Shown here in pieces: positions 7,719 to 17,483 of a stretch of 58,483 nt of DNA. Each line of letters begins with the position of its first letter. The stretch's first letter is position 1. The stretch is taken from NCBI GenBank assembly GCA_018396725.1, contig JAGTRC010000010.1, forward strand, positions 281 to 58,763, written 5' to 3'. The notes under the pieces are model-generated. The model saw only the letters and a list, made by a program, of their open reading frames with translations, was not told where the DNA came from and ran no database searches. Origin of the DNA: Candidatus Bathyarchaeota archaeon (GTDB lineage: Archaea > Thermoproteota > Bathyarchaeia > 40CM-2-53-6 > DTGE01). Position numbers and translations under genes: made by a program.

Positions 7719-9368
7719 TTGGTTGAATACGATGTGGTTTTGATACATCCTCCAAGCTTCTACGACTTTAGAAGGAGTATATGGTTCCCGGGACCTATAG
7801 ACAGGACCGTACCTAATTACACGCCAGCATTCATCATGTTTCCCGTAGGCCTTGTAAGTATGGGCGCTTATCTCCAAGATAATGGTTTTAAAGTTAAAAT
7901 AATCAACTTGGCTGAAATGATGGTGGTAGACAAAGGTTTCGATGCAGATGATTTTCTAAAGGGGTTAAACTCGAAGGTATATGCTGTAGATCTTCACTGG
8001 GCAGTCCATTCCCAAGGAGCCGTAAAGGTTGCGCAGATCTGTAAAGAGCATCACCCCGATTCTAAGGTGGTTCTAGGAGGACTAACGGCCACCTGTTTCG
8101 CGGATGAGCTGGTATCAAGTTTCAACTTTATCGATTGCGTGGTGAGGGGGGAGGGAGAGGAGCCCCTTCTTAGGCTGGCGGCCGATATCGACAATTCGAA
8201 GATCTTCCACAGGACTCCCAACCTCACGTTTCTAGATGAAGATAAGAATGTGAGGAGAACGGAGAGTATTAGGGTACTTGATAGCATAGATCCCCTCGAT
8301 TTCACAAGATTAGAGCTTGTGGAACCGATTACCCGTACAATAACCTCCGCATTTCATAGATCTAAACTCTGGAATATACCCATATGTAGAGGGTGCAGTT
8401 TAAGCTGTGTTACTTGCGGAGGCTCAAGCTACAGCTATCGGAGATTAATGAATCGGAGCAGCCCTGCCTTCAGATCTCCTGAAAAGATACTCGAGGACCT
8501 CATGATATTGGATGGGAAGGGGATCAACTCCATATTCTTATTTCAGGATCCCCGTCTTGGAGGTGAGAAATATGTGAGGCGATTGTTTGAGGCTTTGAAG
8601 GGGGCAGGATGGTCCAACATTACGAGTATAGGGATCGAACTTTTTCACCCCGCTAGTAGGTCATTTATAAGATGTTTAAGTGAGAATAGGCCTGCGGATC
8701 ATATTGGGTTATCCATCTCCCCGGAATCCGGCCTAGAACCTGTGAGAAAGGCTCAAGGACGAGAATATTCCAACGATGAGCTCCTGAAGACTTGCCGTTA
8801 CTGTATGGAGTATGATATCCCCTTGGGGATATTCTACATGGTCGCGTTGGGCAACGAAACCTTTGAGACGATTGAGGAGACTTGGAAACTATGGGAGAAG
8901 ATATACTCATTGGAGAAAGGTTCGGGTAAGGCGCATCGTATATTCCAAGACTTCGGACCGATGGTACTCCTAGATCCGGGATCCTTGGCTTTTGACTATC
9001 CGGAGAGGCATGGATACAAGTTAATATTTAAAAATTTTCAGGATTATCATAGGGCTATGAACCTCCCTCATTGGTCCCAGTGGATAAGTTACGAGACCGC
9101 CAATCTGAGCCGGCTGGACATCGCGCATATGATACTTAAATCTGCGGAGAAGCTGCTTGAATATAAGATAAAGTTTGGTAGAATAACCGAAAATGAATAT
9201 AAACATGAAAAGTTAATCCTGGATTTAGACAAGATATTTATAAAGAAGTTCGATGAGATCATGAAGATAAATGACGAGAAGGATCGCAACGCCAAGATCA
9301 AGGAGCTGGCGGAGATCTCCAAGGATCCACTCCTATCACTATCCTACATCCTCACAGAAAGCGAATAA
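7719..9368 (+). CDS. B12-binding domain radical SAM protein (Ta0216-like)
   Basis: The N-terminal half looks like a cobalamin-binding Rossmann domain (VVLIHPP, then VYAVDLHWAVHSQG and VVLGGLTATCFADELV). The second half is a radical SAM barrel with the cluster motif CSLSCVTC (Cys-x3-Cys-x2-Cys) preceded by one more Cys. It resembles the archaeal Ta0216-type family, whose reaction I do not know. The frame is open from an ATG at 7665, but I prefer TTG at 7719: GGAGAT lies 8 bases upstream and the protein then starts directly at the conserved VEYDVVLIHPP strand. Placed between the binding protein and the dehydrogenase, it may modify a pathway metabolite or be an unrelated insertion. Confidence 0.75.
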   Translation: MVEYDVVLIHPPSFYDFRRSIWFPGPIDRTVPNYTPAFIMFPVGLVSMGAYLQDNGFKVKIINLAEMMVVDKGFDADDFLKGLNSKVYAVDLHWAVHSQGAVKVAQICKEHHPDSKVVLGGLTATCFADELVSSFNFIDCVVRGEGEEPLLRLAADIDNSKIFHRTPNLTFLDEDKNVRRTESIRVLDSIDPLDFTRLELVEPITRTITSAFHRSKLWNIPICRGCSLSCVTCGGSSYSYRRLMNRSSPAFRSPEKILEDLMILDGKGINSIFLFQDPRLGGEKYVRRLFEALKGAGWSNITSIGIELFHPASRSFIRCLSENRPADHIGLSISPESGLEPVRKAQGREYSNDELLKTCRYCMEYDIPLGIFYMVALGNETFETIEETWKLWEKIYSLEKGSGKAHRIFQDFGPMVLLDPGSLAFDYPERHGYKLIFKNFQDYHRAMNLPHWSQWISYETANLSRLDIAHMILKSAEKLLEYKIKFGRITENEYKHEKLILDLDKIFIKKFDEIMKINDEKDRNAKIKELAEISKDPLLSLSYILTESE

Positions 9369-9609
9369 GGTTACTTAAATCCTAAAATCCATTTCGTTTT
9401 ACTCCCAAACAGCAGGGGCATGACGGTCGGAGGAAGATGCTATCCAAAGCAACTCAACATATACTTAATGGGCGGCGAGTTAAGCCCTCCATCCTCAAAA
9501 CCTCTATTTACGTGAGGGAAGCTTGCTCCAAGTCGTTCTCCCACCGGTATCCTTAAGGTATTACGGAAAACTTTAAGATGAAAGGATGTTATGCAATACG
9601 GGATCTAAA

Positions 9610-10656
9610 ATGACTGGATTAAAAGATGGTAAGATGAAGGCCGCCGTGGCATATGGACCTAGAAACATTAGGATTGAACTAGTGGATGTCCCGGCAATCT
9701 CCGATTATGAAGTGCTCATAAGGGTGAAGGTGATAGGAATCTGCCCCAGCGACGTTCGATCCTATGAGGGGGTCTATAAAAGGGAGATGTATCCGTATGG
9801 ATTGGAGAGCTACGGTCTATCAGGTCATGAATGGTGTGGGGAGATAGTCGAGGTAGGAGGGAGCGTCGAAGAGTTTTCAGTAGGCGATAGGGTTGTACCT
9901 GAAATAATAATACCTTGTGGAACGTGTAAGTTCTGCAGGAAGGGCATGTCCAATATCTGCGCAAACAAGAGGAATATTACGAGAGGATACGCCGAGTACG
10001 CCAAAGCTCCAGCAGCCTTTCTATTTAAGATTCCTCCCAACGTAAGCTTCGAGGCAGCGGCGTTCACGGAGCCTATAGCCGTATGCCTCCATACAAACGA
10101 GATAATTTCGCCTAAACCGGGTGATAGCATACTAATAATTGGTGGAGGCCCGATGGGACTAATACATACACAGGTATCAAAGATGTCAGGAGCCACCGTG
10201 ATTTTGAGTGAAGTGATCGAGGAGAGATTGAGGGCGGCGGAGAAGTTTGGCGCAGATTTCGTGGTTAACCCCATGGAGGAGGATCTAACTGGGAGGGTTA
10301 GAGAATTAACGGATGGGTATGGAGCTGACGCGGTAATAGTCGCTACGGGGAACAAGAACGCCATAGAGGCAGGGGTTAAAACCGTTAGCAATGCAGGTAC
10401 AGTGGTGCTCTTCGGAGGCTCTTATCCCCCGGTTAGCGTCGAAATTGACCCGAACGTTATCCATTATGGGGAGATAAGGATAACGGGAAGCTACGATCAC
10501 ACGCCCATCCATACCGAGAGAGCTTTAAGGATCCTCTCCAAGAACCTCATAAACGTGGAAGATTTGATATCTAGAACCTTCAGCCTCGACGAATTGGAGA
10601 GGGGATTCGAGACCGTGAAGAAGGGTGAAGCACTTAAAGTGAACATTAAACCTTAG
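9610..10656 (+). CDS. Zinc-dependent medium-chain alcohol/polyol dehydrogenase
   Basis: A medium-chain dehydrogenase of the threonine/sorbitol dehydrogenase type. Catalytic zinc ligands are Cys in GICPSD, His-Glu in SGHEW and Glu in FTEPIAVC; four structural zinc cysteines follow the C-x2-C-x2-C-x7-C spacing (CGTCKFCRKGMSNIC). The NAD(P) fingerprint is IIGGGPMG. The frame opens at 9586; the ATG at 9610 is about 33 bases after a CTTTAAGA box, so it fits a leaderless message, while a third ATG at 9634 begins the conserved MKAAVAYG. It likely oxidises the imported polyol to a ketose or works on a sugar alcohol intermediate. Confidence 0.85.
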   Translation: MTGLKDGKMKAAVAYGPRNIRIELVDVPAISDYEVLIRVKVIGICPSDVRSYEGVYKREMYPYGLESYGLSGHEWCGEIVEVGGSVEEFSVGDRVVPEIIIPCGTCKFCRKGMSNICANKRNITRGYAEYAKAPAAFLFKIPPNVSFEAAAFTEPIAVCLHTNEIISPKPGDSILIIGGGPMGLIHTQVSKMSGATVILSEVIEERLRAAEKFGADFVVNPMEEDLTGRVRELTDGYGADAVIVATGNKNAIEAGVKTVSNAGTVVLFGGSYPPVSVEIDPNVIHYGEIRITGSYDHTPIHTERALRILSKNLINVEDLISRTFSLDELERGFETVKKGEALKVNIKP

Positions 10657-10720
10657 GAGGGAAATTAAGCGGGGACGGGATGGGGAAGGCCCCCTATTGA
10701 GAAGTCGTACAGGGCCACGA

Positions 10721-11737
10721 TTAAGCTTTGCCGGCTGAAAATAAGATCTTATTCTTGTTTTTTATATATTCTTTTAACTCGCTCCTCGCGATCTCCAGAT
10801 ATTTTTTAGGATCGTATTCTCCTGGATGTTCAGCGAAGAATTTCCGGCTTATGGCGGTGAAGATCAGTTTAATATCTGTGTCGAAGTTGACCTTGCAGAC
10901 GCCCCTCCTGATGGCTTCTTGGAGCTGATCTTCCCTGACCCCTGCGGTACCCATCATGCTTCCACCATGGGCATTTATCATGTCGACGTATTTCGAGGGC
11001 ACCGATGAGGCCCCGTGGAGAACCAATGGAAATCTACCAACTCTGTCTCTTATCTCGTCGAGTATGTCAAACCTTAGCTTCGGGGGGCCTTCCTCCAGCT
11101 TGAACTTGTAGGCACCATGCGCAGTCCCTATAGATACGGCTAAGCTATCCACTTCGGTTCTACTTATGAAATCCTCGGCTTCTTCCGGTTTCGTAAACTT
11201 CTCTTCAGGGGTGACGCGCTCCTCGATTCCAGCTATGCCCCCCAACTCACCTTCAACCGGCACATCGTACTCATGGGCGTACTCCACGACGCTCCTAGTC
11301 AACCTAACGTTCTCCTCGTATGGCAGGAAGGACCCATCTATCATCACTGAGGAGAAACCCCAGTCTATGCATCTCTTGCATACTTCTAAACTGTCGCCGT
11401 GATCTAAGTTCAACGCCACAGGGACGTCATAGCCCTTCTCCCTTATGGACTGGATGGCCCCTTTAACCATAGACATCAGACAGGCGGGGTTCGTGTAATC
11501 CAGGTTACCCCTCAATATCTGCAATATGACGGGTGAATTCGACTCAGCACATCCATACAGGATTCCCTGGAGCTGCTCCAAGTTATAGAAATTGTATCCG
11601 GGAACGGCGTAGCGATCTCTTAAAGCCCTCTTAAACATTCTTCGCGTATTCACCAAGCCTAAATCCTCGAAGTTTCTGACGGTGAATTCCTTAATATCCA
11701 TCAATTTTCGCCAAAGCCTGACCTGATCGAGGCTCAT
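10721..11737 (-). CDS. Class II (zinc) fructose-bisphosphate/tagatose-type aldolase
   Basis: About 338 residues. Class II aldolase hallmarks are visible: ALNLDHGDS (zinc His with Asp), a glutamate in VEGELGGIAG, IGTAHGAYKF, LVLHGASSVP and KVNFDTDIKL. These bind the metal and dihydroxyacetone phosphate. Substrate class cannot be told apart from sequence alone: fructose, tagatose, fuculose or other ketose 1- or 1,6-phosphates are possible. An upstream in-frame TTG (11755) would add six residues; the ATG at 11737 was preferred. Most archaea use class I aldolase or the bifunctional aldolase/phosphatase, so a class II enzyme beside sugar kinases suggests a catabolic, perhaps acquired, role. Confidence 0.85.
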   Translation of the reverse strand: MSLDQVRLWRKLMDIKEFTVRNFEDLGLVNTRRMFKRALRDRYAVPGYNFYNLEQLQGILYGCAESNSPVILQILRGNLDYTNPACLMSMVKGAIQSIREKGYDVPVALNLDHGDSLEVCKRCIDWGFSSVMIDGSFLPYEENVRLTRSVVEYAHEYDVPVEGELGGIAGIEERVTPEEKFTKPEEAEDFISRTEVDSLAVSIGTAHGAYKFKLEEGPPKLRFDILDEIRDRVGRFPLVLHGASSVPSKYVDMINAHGGSMMGTAGVREDQLQEAIRRGVCKVNFDTDIKLIFTAISRKFFAEHPGEYDPKKYLEIARSELKEYIKNKNKILFSAGKA

Positions 11738-11872
11738 ACTAGAGGACACCCGCAAACTAACTTTTCAGGCGGCCACTCTCCAATGAATGACAAGAAACGT
11801 TTAAAATTTTAATAGGATTTAACTACTAAGCTCGAATTTTGAGCATGAATAGATTGTAACGTCACTGGATGG

Positions 11873-12628
11873 TTACTTGATGGTTTCGAGGGCTTCTTTA
11901 ACGTCCATATCTTCATGTACGAGCCCTTTGATGGCTGCGACTATCTTTTTCGCGGCCCTATGCTGCCATATGTTCCTCCCTATGGCGACTCCTTTGGCTC
12001 CCGAATCGATGCTTTCCCTAACCATCCTTATGAGGCTCTCATCATCCCCTATTTTCGGTCCCCCAGCAATCACTATGGGCACCGGACATGCCTCGACTAC
12101 CCTCCTGAAGGTTTCACGGCTTCCGGTGTAGACGGTCTTAACGATGTCGGCACCCAGCTCCGCAAGGATCCTCGCCGCTTTCTTAACAATGTCTGGTTCA
12201 AAGGCAGGGTTCCCATCTGGATCCATCGGAAGGTACTCCGCCATATATGGAATGCCCAATTCTCCGCATTTCAGAGCAACGCGCTTAATCTTCTCCTTTA
12301 ACGCATCGTCAGGTGGAACGACACCTAGATATGTGGTTTTGACAGCGACGGCATCAGCCTTGAGGGCTTCCATTACACTATTTTCGTCATATTCCGTGGT
12401 AGCTACGAGGGCTACCCTGCCCGCTATTTCCGAGACATAATTTTTTAAGATACCTACATTCATCATCACTGCATCCGCACCCGCCTTCGAGACCAAATTA
12501 ATGGTCTCACCCATGTTCTCTAACCCATCCACTATGCCATATGCTCCATGATCCATGGCCACTATGAAGACCTTGCCATCACCTCTGAACAACCTATGCA
12601 TCCGGTTACTCTTCCCCATAGACGACAT
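11873..12628 (-). CDS. DeoC/LacD-type class I aldolase (DhnA-like archaeal fructose-bisphosphate aldolase family)
   Basis: About 251 residues forming a TIM barrel typical of archaeal class I aldolases: FIVAMDHGAYG, a central Schiff-base lysine in ADIVKTVYTGS, phosphate-binding IVIAGGPK and GVAIGRNIWQH. The family cleaves fructose 1,6-bisphosphate or related sugar phosphates; LsrF and ADH synthase relatives do other chemistry. The open frame begins with a GTG at 12637, but ATG at 12628 lies about 37 bases after a TATA-like box. It is the second aldolase in the cluster, next to a class II enzyme, which suggests either two substrates or separate catabolic and biosynthetic roles. Confidence 0.85.
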   Translation of the reverse strand: MSSMGKSNRMHRLFRGDGKVFIVAMDHGAYGIVDGLENMGETINLVSKAGADAVMMNVGILKNYVSEIAGRVALVATTEYDENSVMEALKADAVAVKTTYLGVVPPDDALKEKIKRVALKCGELGIPYMAEYLPMDPDGNPAFEPDIVKKAARILAELGADIVKTVYTGSRETFRRVVEACPVPIVIAGGPKIGDDESLIRMVRESIDSGAKGVAIGRNIWQHRAAKKIVAAIKGLVHEDMDVKEALETIK

Positions 12629-12658
12629 AGCTGGCACCCAGCCATATTCCTAAATAAT

Positions 12659-12670
12659 CCTATTTAAATG
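12659..12670 (-). promoter_or_regulatory. TATA-like box of the class I aldolase
   Basis: CATTTAAATAGG on the minus strand lies about 37 bases before the aldolase ATG, within the 160-base region divergent to the first FGGY kinase. Confidence 0.45.
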
Positions 12671-12796
12671 AAGCGCCCCCGCACTGATGCAATTCATTTA
12701 AAAGAAGCGAGATTAAAAAGGCTCAAGCTCTCCCCTAGAAAGAATTTTGTATAGGTTTCAACTATTTTTACATTGGTTTTCGGTGGTTAGAGACGA

Positions 12797-14320
12797 ATGG
12801 CGGTAGGTAATTACCTAATGGGGATAGATGCAGGTTGCACGACCGTTAAGACTGTCATATTTAGCCTGCAAGGAAGGGAAGTTGCCGTCGCCAGGGAGAA
12901 GCTTCCGAACTTACATCCCGCTCCAGGCCGGGTTGAAAGGGATATGGAGGCACTCTGGAGCCTTACCAAGGAGGTGATAATAAGGGCCCTGAAGATGAGC
13001 AATATTCCCCCTAGGGAGATCTTGGGTTTAGGCGTCTCCGGGCATGGCGATGGATTGTACCTCCTCGACGAAGATGGAGAGCCTGTTCGAAACGGTGTCT
13101 TATCTCTTGACAGCAGATCCTCCCCTTTAGTCAAGCGATGGGAGGAGGACGGGATTGTAGACGAGGTCTTTCCCATAATTGGACAAAGACTTCACGCATG
13201 TTCGCCATCGAGCATACTCGCATGGATGAAGCATGAGGAGGAGGGGAGCTATAATAGGGCGAGGTGGATCCTCTTCTGCAAGGATTTCATAAAATTCAAA
13301 CTTACCAATGTTATATGCACTGATGAAACCGATCCGAGCGCGTCGCTAGTTAACGTTAGGACGAGGAAATATGCAGACGAAATCTTCGAAACTTTAGGCA
13401 TCGAGGAGTGTAAAGGTAAGCTACCGGAGATCATACCAGGATGGAGGACGTGTGGCGAGGTAACCGCTCAGGCTTCAAGGGAGACCGGGTTGATGGAGGG
13501 GACGCCGGTAGCCTCGGGGCTTCACGATATAGATGCAACCGCTCTAGGCTCAGGATGCTTGGAGAACGGCCAAATGGCGATGATAATTGGTACCTGGACG
13601 ATAAATGAGGTGATCCAGGATAGACCTCTACTTGACCCGATGAAGCTGTGTCAGACTCGAACTTTCGGTGCTCCAGACCGTTGGCTGCTCCTCAACGCGG
13701 ATCCAGCCTCGGCGGCTAACCTGGACTGGTTTATCGAACAGTTTTGTGATCATGAGAGGCTTAGAGCCGAAAGGTTGGGCATCAGCCCTCATGTCCTATG
13801 CGATGGAGAGGTTGAGACGGTCGAAGTTGGCGCAGGAGGGATAATTTATCATCCATTCCTCTATGGTTCGCTGGATATGCCGAAGGCGAAAGCTGGTTTC
13901 TATGGAATCGCCGGATGGCACGGTAGGGCACATCTCCTGAGGGCACTATACGAGGGGATAGCCTTCGCAACTAACATGTGCGTTGAGAATCTGAAGAGGG
14001 TAACCGAGATAAAGGAGGTTAGGATTGCGGGCGGCGGCGCGAGGAGCAAGATCTGGACGCAGATATTTTCGGATGTGACAGGTTATCCGATAGGGGTACC
14101 TGACGGCACGGAATTAGGTGCACGCGGAGCTGCCATGTGCGCCGGGATCTCCATAGGGGTCTATAAAGACCATAGGGCAGCAGTCAGAGAGGCGACATCG
14201 ATTTCACGGAGGCATGTTCCTAAAAGCGAGAATGAGATCAGGTACAAGTCCATATACAGCAAGTTTAAGGATTCCATCAGAGATGCTTCGCGCATCTGGG
14301 ACAGACTACAACAAAAGTAG
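12797..14320 (+). CDS. FGGY carbohydrate kinase, L-xylulose/erythritol kinase-like
   Basis: 507 residues of the FGGY (actin-like) kinase fold. It opens with GIDAGCTTVKTVIFSLQGRE (phosphate 1 loop), then PGRVERDMEALW, GLGVSGHGDGLYLLDEDGEP and the ATP-site segment RIAGGGARSKIWTQIFSD. The run VSGHGDGLYLLDEDGEPVRN and the HACSPSSILAWMK region are closest in my memory to L-xylulose kinase (LyxK) and erythritol kinase rather than to glycerol kinase. It phosphorylates a ketose or polyol with ATP. It is divergent from the aldolase operon and followed 78 bases later by the hydroxyacid dehydrogenase. Confidence 0.8.
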   Translation: MAVGNYLMGIDAGCTTVKTVIFSLQGREVAVAREKLPNLHPAPGRVERDMEALWSLTKEVIIRALKMSNIPPREILGLGVSGHGDGLYLLDEDGEPVRNGVLSLDSRSSPLVKRWEEDGIVDEVFPIIGQRLHACSPSSILAWMKHEEEGSYNRARWILFCKDFIKFKLTNVICTDETDPSASLVNVRTRKYADEIFETLGIEECKGKLPEIIPGWRTCGEVTAQASRETGLMEGTPVASGLHDIDATALGSGCLENGQMAMIIGTWTINEVIQDRPLLDPMKLCQTRTFGAPDRWLLLNADPASAANLDWFIEQFCDHERLRAERLGISPHVLCDGEVETVEVGAGGIIYHPFLYGSLDMPKAKAGFYGIAGWHGRAHLLRALYEGIAFATNMCVENLKRVTEIKEVRIAGGGARSKIWTQIFSDVTGYPIGVPDGTELGARGAAMCAGISIGVYKDHRAAVREATSISRRHVPKSENEIRYKSIYSKFKDSIRDASRIWDRLQQK

Positions 14321-14398
14321 AGCCCCGCGGCTTTATGTCAACGGAGTTATGGATCATTAGAGGTTTACTTCCCCATAACGAGTTGGAGGGCCAAGGAC

Positions 14399-15409
14399 GT
14401 GAAGTGCCTGATAGTTGGCGACCCTGGGTTGCCTAGTAAATATATCTATGAGGGGGTAAAGAGGCTTGAAAGGTACGGAGTGACTTTTACCTGCATTGAT
14501 TGGAGAAAGAATCTATCCATGGAAAGATTCTACTCGGTTATAATGGAGATCGAACGGGGAGGAGCTGGGGGAGTGAAGCCTCCTAGAGGAATACGCAAGC
14601 TCGTATCCGATAAGGAAATTCTAATAGTCCATTTCGCCCCTGTTTCAAGCCAGATAATTGAAAACGGAAGGGCATTAAGGATAATAGGTTGTGTGAGGGG
14701 CGGCCTCGAGAACATAGATGTCAAAACCGCTGAGGGAAGGGGGATCACCATCATAAATGCTCCTGGGAGAAATTCGAACGCAGTCGCAGATTTAACCATG
14801 GGGCTGATTTTAGCCCTGGTTAGGAGGATCGTTTCATCACATTCTCTACTAAAAAAAGGCTTATGGAGAAGTTTCAGCAGAGAAAAGTTGCCGTACGACC
14901 TCAAGGGAAAAGTTTTAGGCGTTATCGGTTTTGGACACATAGGCAGAGAAGTCGCTAAGAGGGCCAGCGCATTCGGGATGGCTATACTTGCCTATGACCC
15001 CTACGTTGACATGGAGACATTCTCGAGGTTTGGAGCTATGCCCGTCGATTTATGTAGCCTGCTGAGCAATTCAGATGTAGTTTCCCTTCATACAAGGTTG
15101 ACTCCTGAGACTTATCATTTAATCGGCGAAAGAGAATTTAAGATGATGAAGAGAACCGCCTTCTTAATAAACACGGCCAGGGGACGGCTAGTCGACGAAA
15201 GAGCGCTGGTCAAGGCCCTCAGAGAAGAATGGATTGCGGGGGCGGCATTGGATGTCTTTGAGGAGGAACCCGTAACCAGCGAAAACCCGATTTTACGGTT
15301 TGAAAACGTGGTCCTAACCCCCCATATAGCGGGCTCCACTAGGGAAAGTATACTTGTTAACGGTCCTAGAATCGTATGCGATCGGATAGAAGACCTATTA
15401 AGACGCTGA
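14399..15409 (+). CDS. D-isomer-specific 2-hydroxyacid dehydrogenase (phosphoglycerate dehydrogenase-like)
   Basis: 336 residues from a GTG start behind GGAGGG. The NAD-binding domain has GKVLGVIGFGHIGREVAKRA. Catalytic residues are in place: Arg in INTARGRLVDE, Glu in DVFEEEP and His in LTPHIAGST. The family reduces 2-keto acids or oxidises D-2-hydroxyacids such as 3-phosphoglycerate, glycerate or erythronate 4-phosphate. No C-terminal ACT domain is present, so it is the short form and probably not feedback-regulated serine synthesis. Its position after the FGGY kinase suggests it acts on an acid arising from sugar or polyol oxidation. Confidence 0.82.
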   Translation: MKCLIVGDPGLPSKYIYEGVKRLERYGVTFTCIDWRKNLSMERFYSVIMEIERGGAGGVKPPRGIRKLVSDKEILIVHFAPVSSQIIENGRALRIIGCVRGGLENIDVKTAEGRGITIINAPGRNSNAVADLTMGLILALVRRIVSSHSLLKKGLWRSFSREKLPYDLKGKVLGVIGFGHIGREVAKRASAFGMAILAYDPYVDMETFSRFGAMPVDLCSLLSNSDVVSLHTRLTPETYHLIGEREFKMMKRTAFLINTARGRLVDERALVKALREEWIAGAALDVFEEEPVTSENPILRFENVVLTPHIAGSTRESILVNGPRIVCDRIEDLLRR

Positions 15410-15493
15410 TCCACAACCACCCCTTGAGAGGTTAACGCCTGCAAGAAGTTAGATAGGCCATAATGATGAAGGAGGAGGTCAATTTGAGGTTTC

Positions 15494-17035
15494 CTATTCC
15501 ATCCCCCCAGCGGTCATGGAGTGGATCATATGTGCATCAGATTTGGTGTTTGGATATAGGTTCTTATAGACTTGGAAAAGCTTCGAGTATATTTCCGTCA
15601 AAGTTTTGTTCGGGATCACCTCCTCCTCGACCTTCACGAACCTCTTTACCTCATCGAATTTTTTAAATAGACCGATGCCTATCCCAGCTAGCAGAGCGTC
15701 ACCGAACGGCGCCCCTGGCGCTTTGGGGACATATAGCTGGGGGAACCCCGTGATGTCGCTGATTATTTGTCTCCACAGCTTGCTTTTAGCTCCTCCATTG
15801 GCGGCTATTATACTTTTCACTTCTATTCCTATTTCCCCGGCTATCTCCATATGCTGCTTGAGGGCATAGCCCGCGGCTTCAAGCAGGGAGCGGTATATGT
15901 GCGCCCTTGTATGGTAGAGGTTTAAGCCGAATATGATCCCCCTAGCCATGGGATCCCATATGGGGGTCCTTTCGCCCATAAAATAGGGCAATGTCACTAA
16001 TCCATCGCAGCCAGGAGGTATCTTCTCAGCTTCCTCATCCAACAGTCTGTAGGCGCTTATTCCCTCCGCCTCTGCTCTTTGTTTTTCGGGATGGCCAAAT
16101 TGATCCCTGAACCATCTAACCAGGCCACCTGTGGTGACCATTGCCCCCACACTCGTATATTTTCCTGAGAAGTAAGGGGCATTCACGAATCTCGGATCGA
16201 AGCGCGGCTCATCTTGAACGATGACCCAGCATCCAGTGGTGCCATAGGTGAAGGCGGATTCCCCTTTATTAAGTATGCCCACGCTTAGGGATGAAATCAT
16301 CGCATCTGGAGCTCCGGATACCACGGGTGTACCCTCCGCTAATCCTGTCTCCCTCTCACCCTCCGAGTTTACCTCGCCCACCACTTCGTGAGGCTCGAAG
16401 GATCTCGGCAGCTTATCTATATCCACGCCTGTTATCTGGCATATCTCCTCCGACCATTCCCTCCTCTTATAATCGAATAATGGAGCGAAGATGGTGGCCG
16501 TCGTATGATCTATAACTGGTTCGCCCGTGAGCTTGTAGATTACATATTTATCGGCGTTCAGTATCTTCCAGGTTCGATTATAGTTTTCAGGCTCATTATT
16601 CAGATACCATAAAACTTCGTAACCTGCGAAATATGAATCGACAGCGTTTCCAGAGATCTCGAAGACCTTATCGAAGCCTATGTTGTCCAGCACCCATCTG
16701 CATTCTCTCTCCGCCCTACGATCCATGTAGATTATGCATGGCCTGACTGGCCTTCCATCCCTATCGATGGGCAGCATGTCGGGGGCTAAGCTGCTTATCC
16801 CTATACCGGCTATATCCCCTGGATCTATCCCGGAACCCTTCAAGAGCACCCTGATTATGGTTTTAAAGTCTTGCCAGTAGCATCTCTCGGGATCTTGCTC
16901 AACCCATCCAGGCCTAACCACGTTTATGTCGTGCTCGATGAAATGCTCCGCGCATATAGTTCCCTCGGCGTCGATTAATACCCCCTTGGATCCGAACGTC
17001 CCTATATCTATTCCAAACAAATACTGACTTGCCAT
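15494..17035 (-). CDS. FGGY carbohydrate kinase, xylulokinase-like
   Basis: 513 residues. The family pattern is clear: FGIDIGTFGSKGVLIDAEG, RPGWVEQDPERCYWQDF, GIGISSLAPDMLPIDRDG, CIIYMDRRAERE, then GTPVVSGAPDAMISSLSVG and the nucleotide-binding IIAANGGAKSKLWRQIISD. It resembles xylulokinase (XylB) and related ketose kinases more than its neighbour, so the two kinases probably use different substrates. ATG start behind GGGAGG. It converges with the hydroxyacid dehydrogenase gene, with 84 bases between stops. Specificity cannot be set from sequence alone. Confidence 0.82.
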   Translation of the reverse strand: MASQYLFGIDIGTFGSKGVLIDAEGTICAEHFIEHDINVVRPGWVEQDPERCYWQDFKTIIRVLLKGSGIDPGDIAGIGISSLAPDMLPIDRDGRPVRPCIIYMDRRAERECRWVLDNIGFDKVFEISGNAVDSYFAGYEVLWYLNNEPENYNRTWKILNADKYVIYKLTGEPVIDHTTATIFAPLFDYKRREWSEEICQITGVDIDKLPRSFEPHEVVGEVNSEGERETGLAEGTPVVSGAPDAMISSLSVGILNKGESAFTYGTTGCWVIVQDEPRFDPRFVNAPYFSGKYTSVGAMVTTGGLVRWFRDQFGHPEKQRAEAEGISAYRLLDEEAEKIPPGCDGLVTLPYFMGERTPIWDPMARGIIFGLNLYHTRAHIYRSLLEAAGYALKQHMEIAGEIGIEVKSIIAANGGAKSKLWRQIISDITGFPQLYVPKAPGAPFGDALLAGIGIGLFKKFDEVKRFVKVEEEVIPNKTLTEIYSKLFQVYKNLYPNTKSDAHMIHSMTAGGME

Positions 17036-17483
17036 GTACTATTCCTCCCGGGGTATAGGATTAAAAGTTTACCATTTGTTTGGAAAATTTTTCTCTCTTC
17101 GGAACGGAGATAAAACTTCATTTCAACCTCTAAGAGAGAAGGTTGAGCGCCGCCGTAGGCCTTTCTTAGGTGATACCACTAGAGTCGTCATGCAGTGATG
17201 GCGCCTCAGGTATGGATGGATAGAGGTTGAAAGGTGGTTCTTAGAAGTTGATGGGGGAGCGAGTTGAGGTTAACCTTTACGGAGAAGGAAGGGCCTTTGC
17301 TCGAGGAATAAGATCAGGATACACAAGGAGGATGCTAGGAGGTCCTGGAGGAATTGAGTAAGGTTGAGAAAATTGGAGGTTCCGACTTCCTGATCCGTCC
17401 AACAGCGGAGGCTAAAACGCGTGAAATGAAGTTGATAGCCTCCTGCATGAGGTAAAATATACGATATATGAGTTTGAAAGAGA
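17036..17483. other. 448-base intergenic region, no gene recognised
   Basis: It holds the promoter of the xylulokinase-like gene next to 17036 (a CTTTTAATCC-type box on the minus strand). The rest has only short open frames, the longest a 36-codon plus-strand frame from 17250, with no recognisable family. The words CTTCATTTCA (near 17113) and TGAAATGAAG (near 17426) are an inverted pair about 300 bases apart, of unknown meaning. Confidence 0.5.

Noticed and set aside
8815-8835. Inverted repeat GATATCCCC / GGGGATAT in the radical SAM gene
   Set aside because: Falls inside well-supported coding sequence and has no matching regulatory context.
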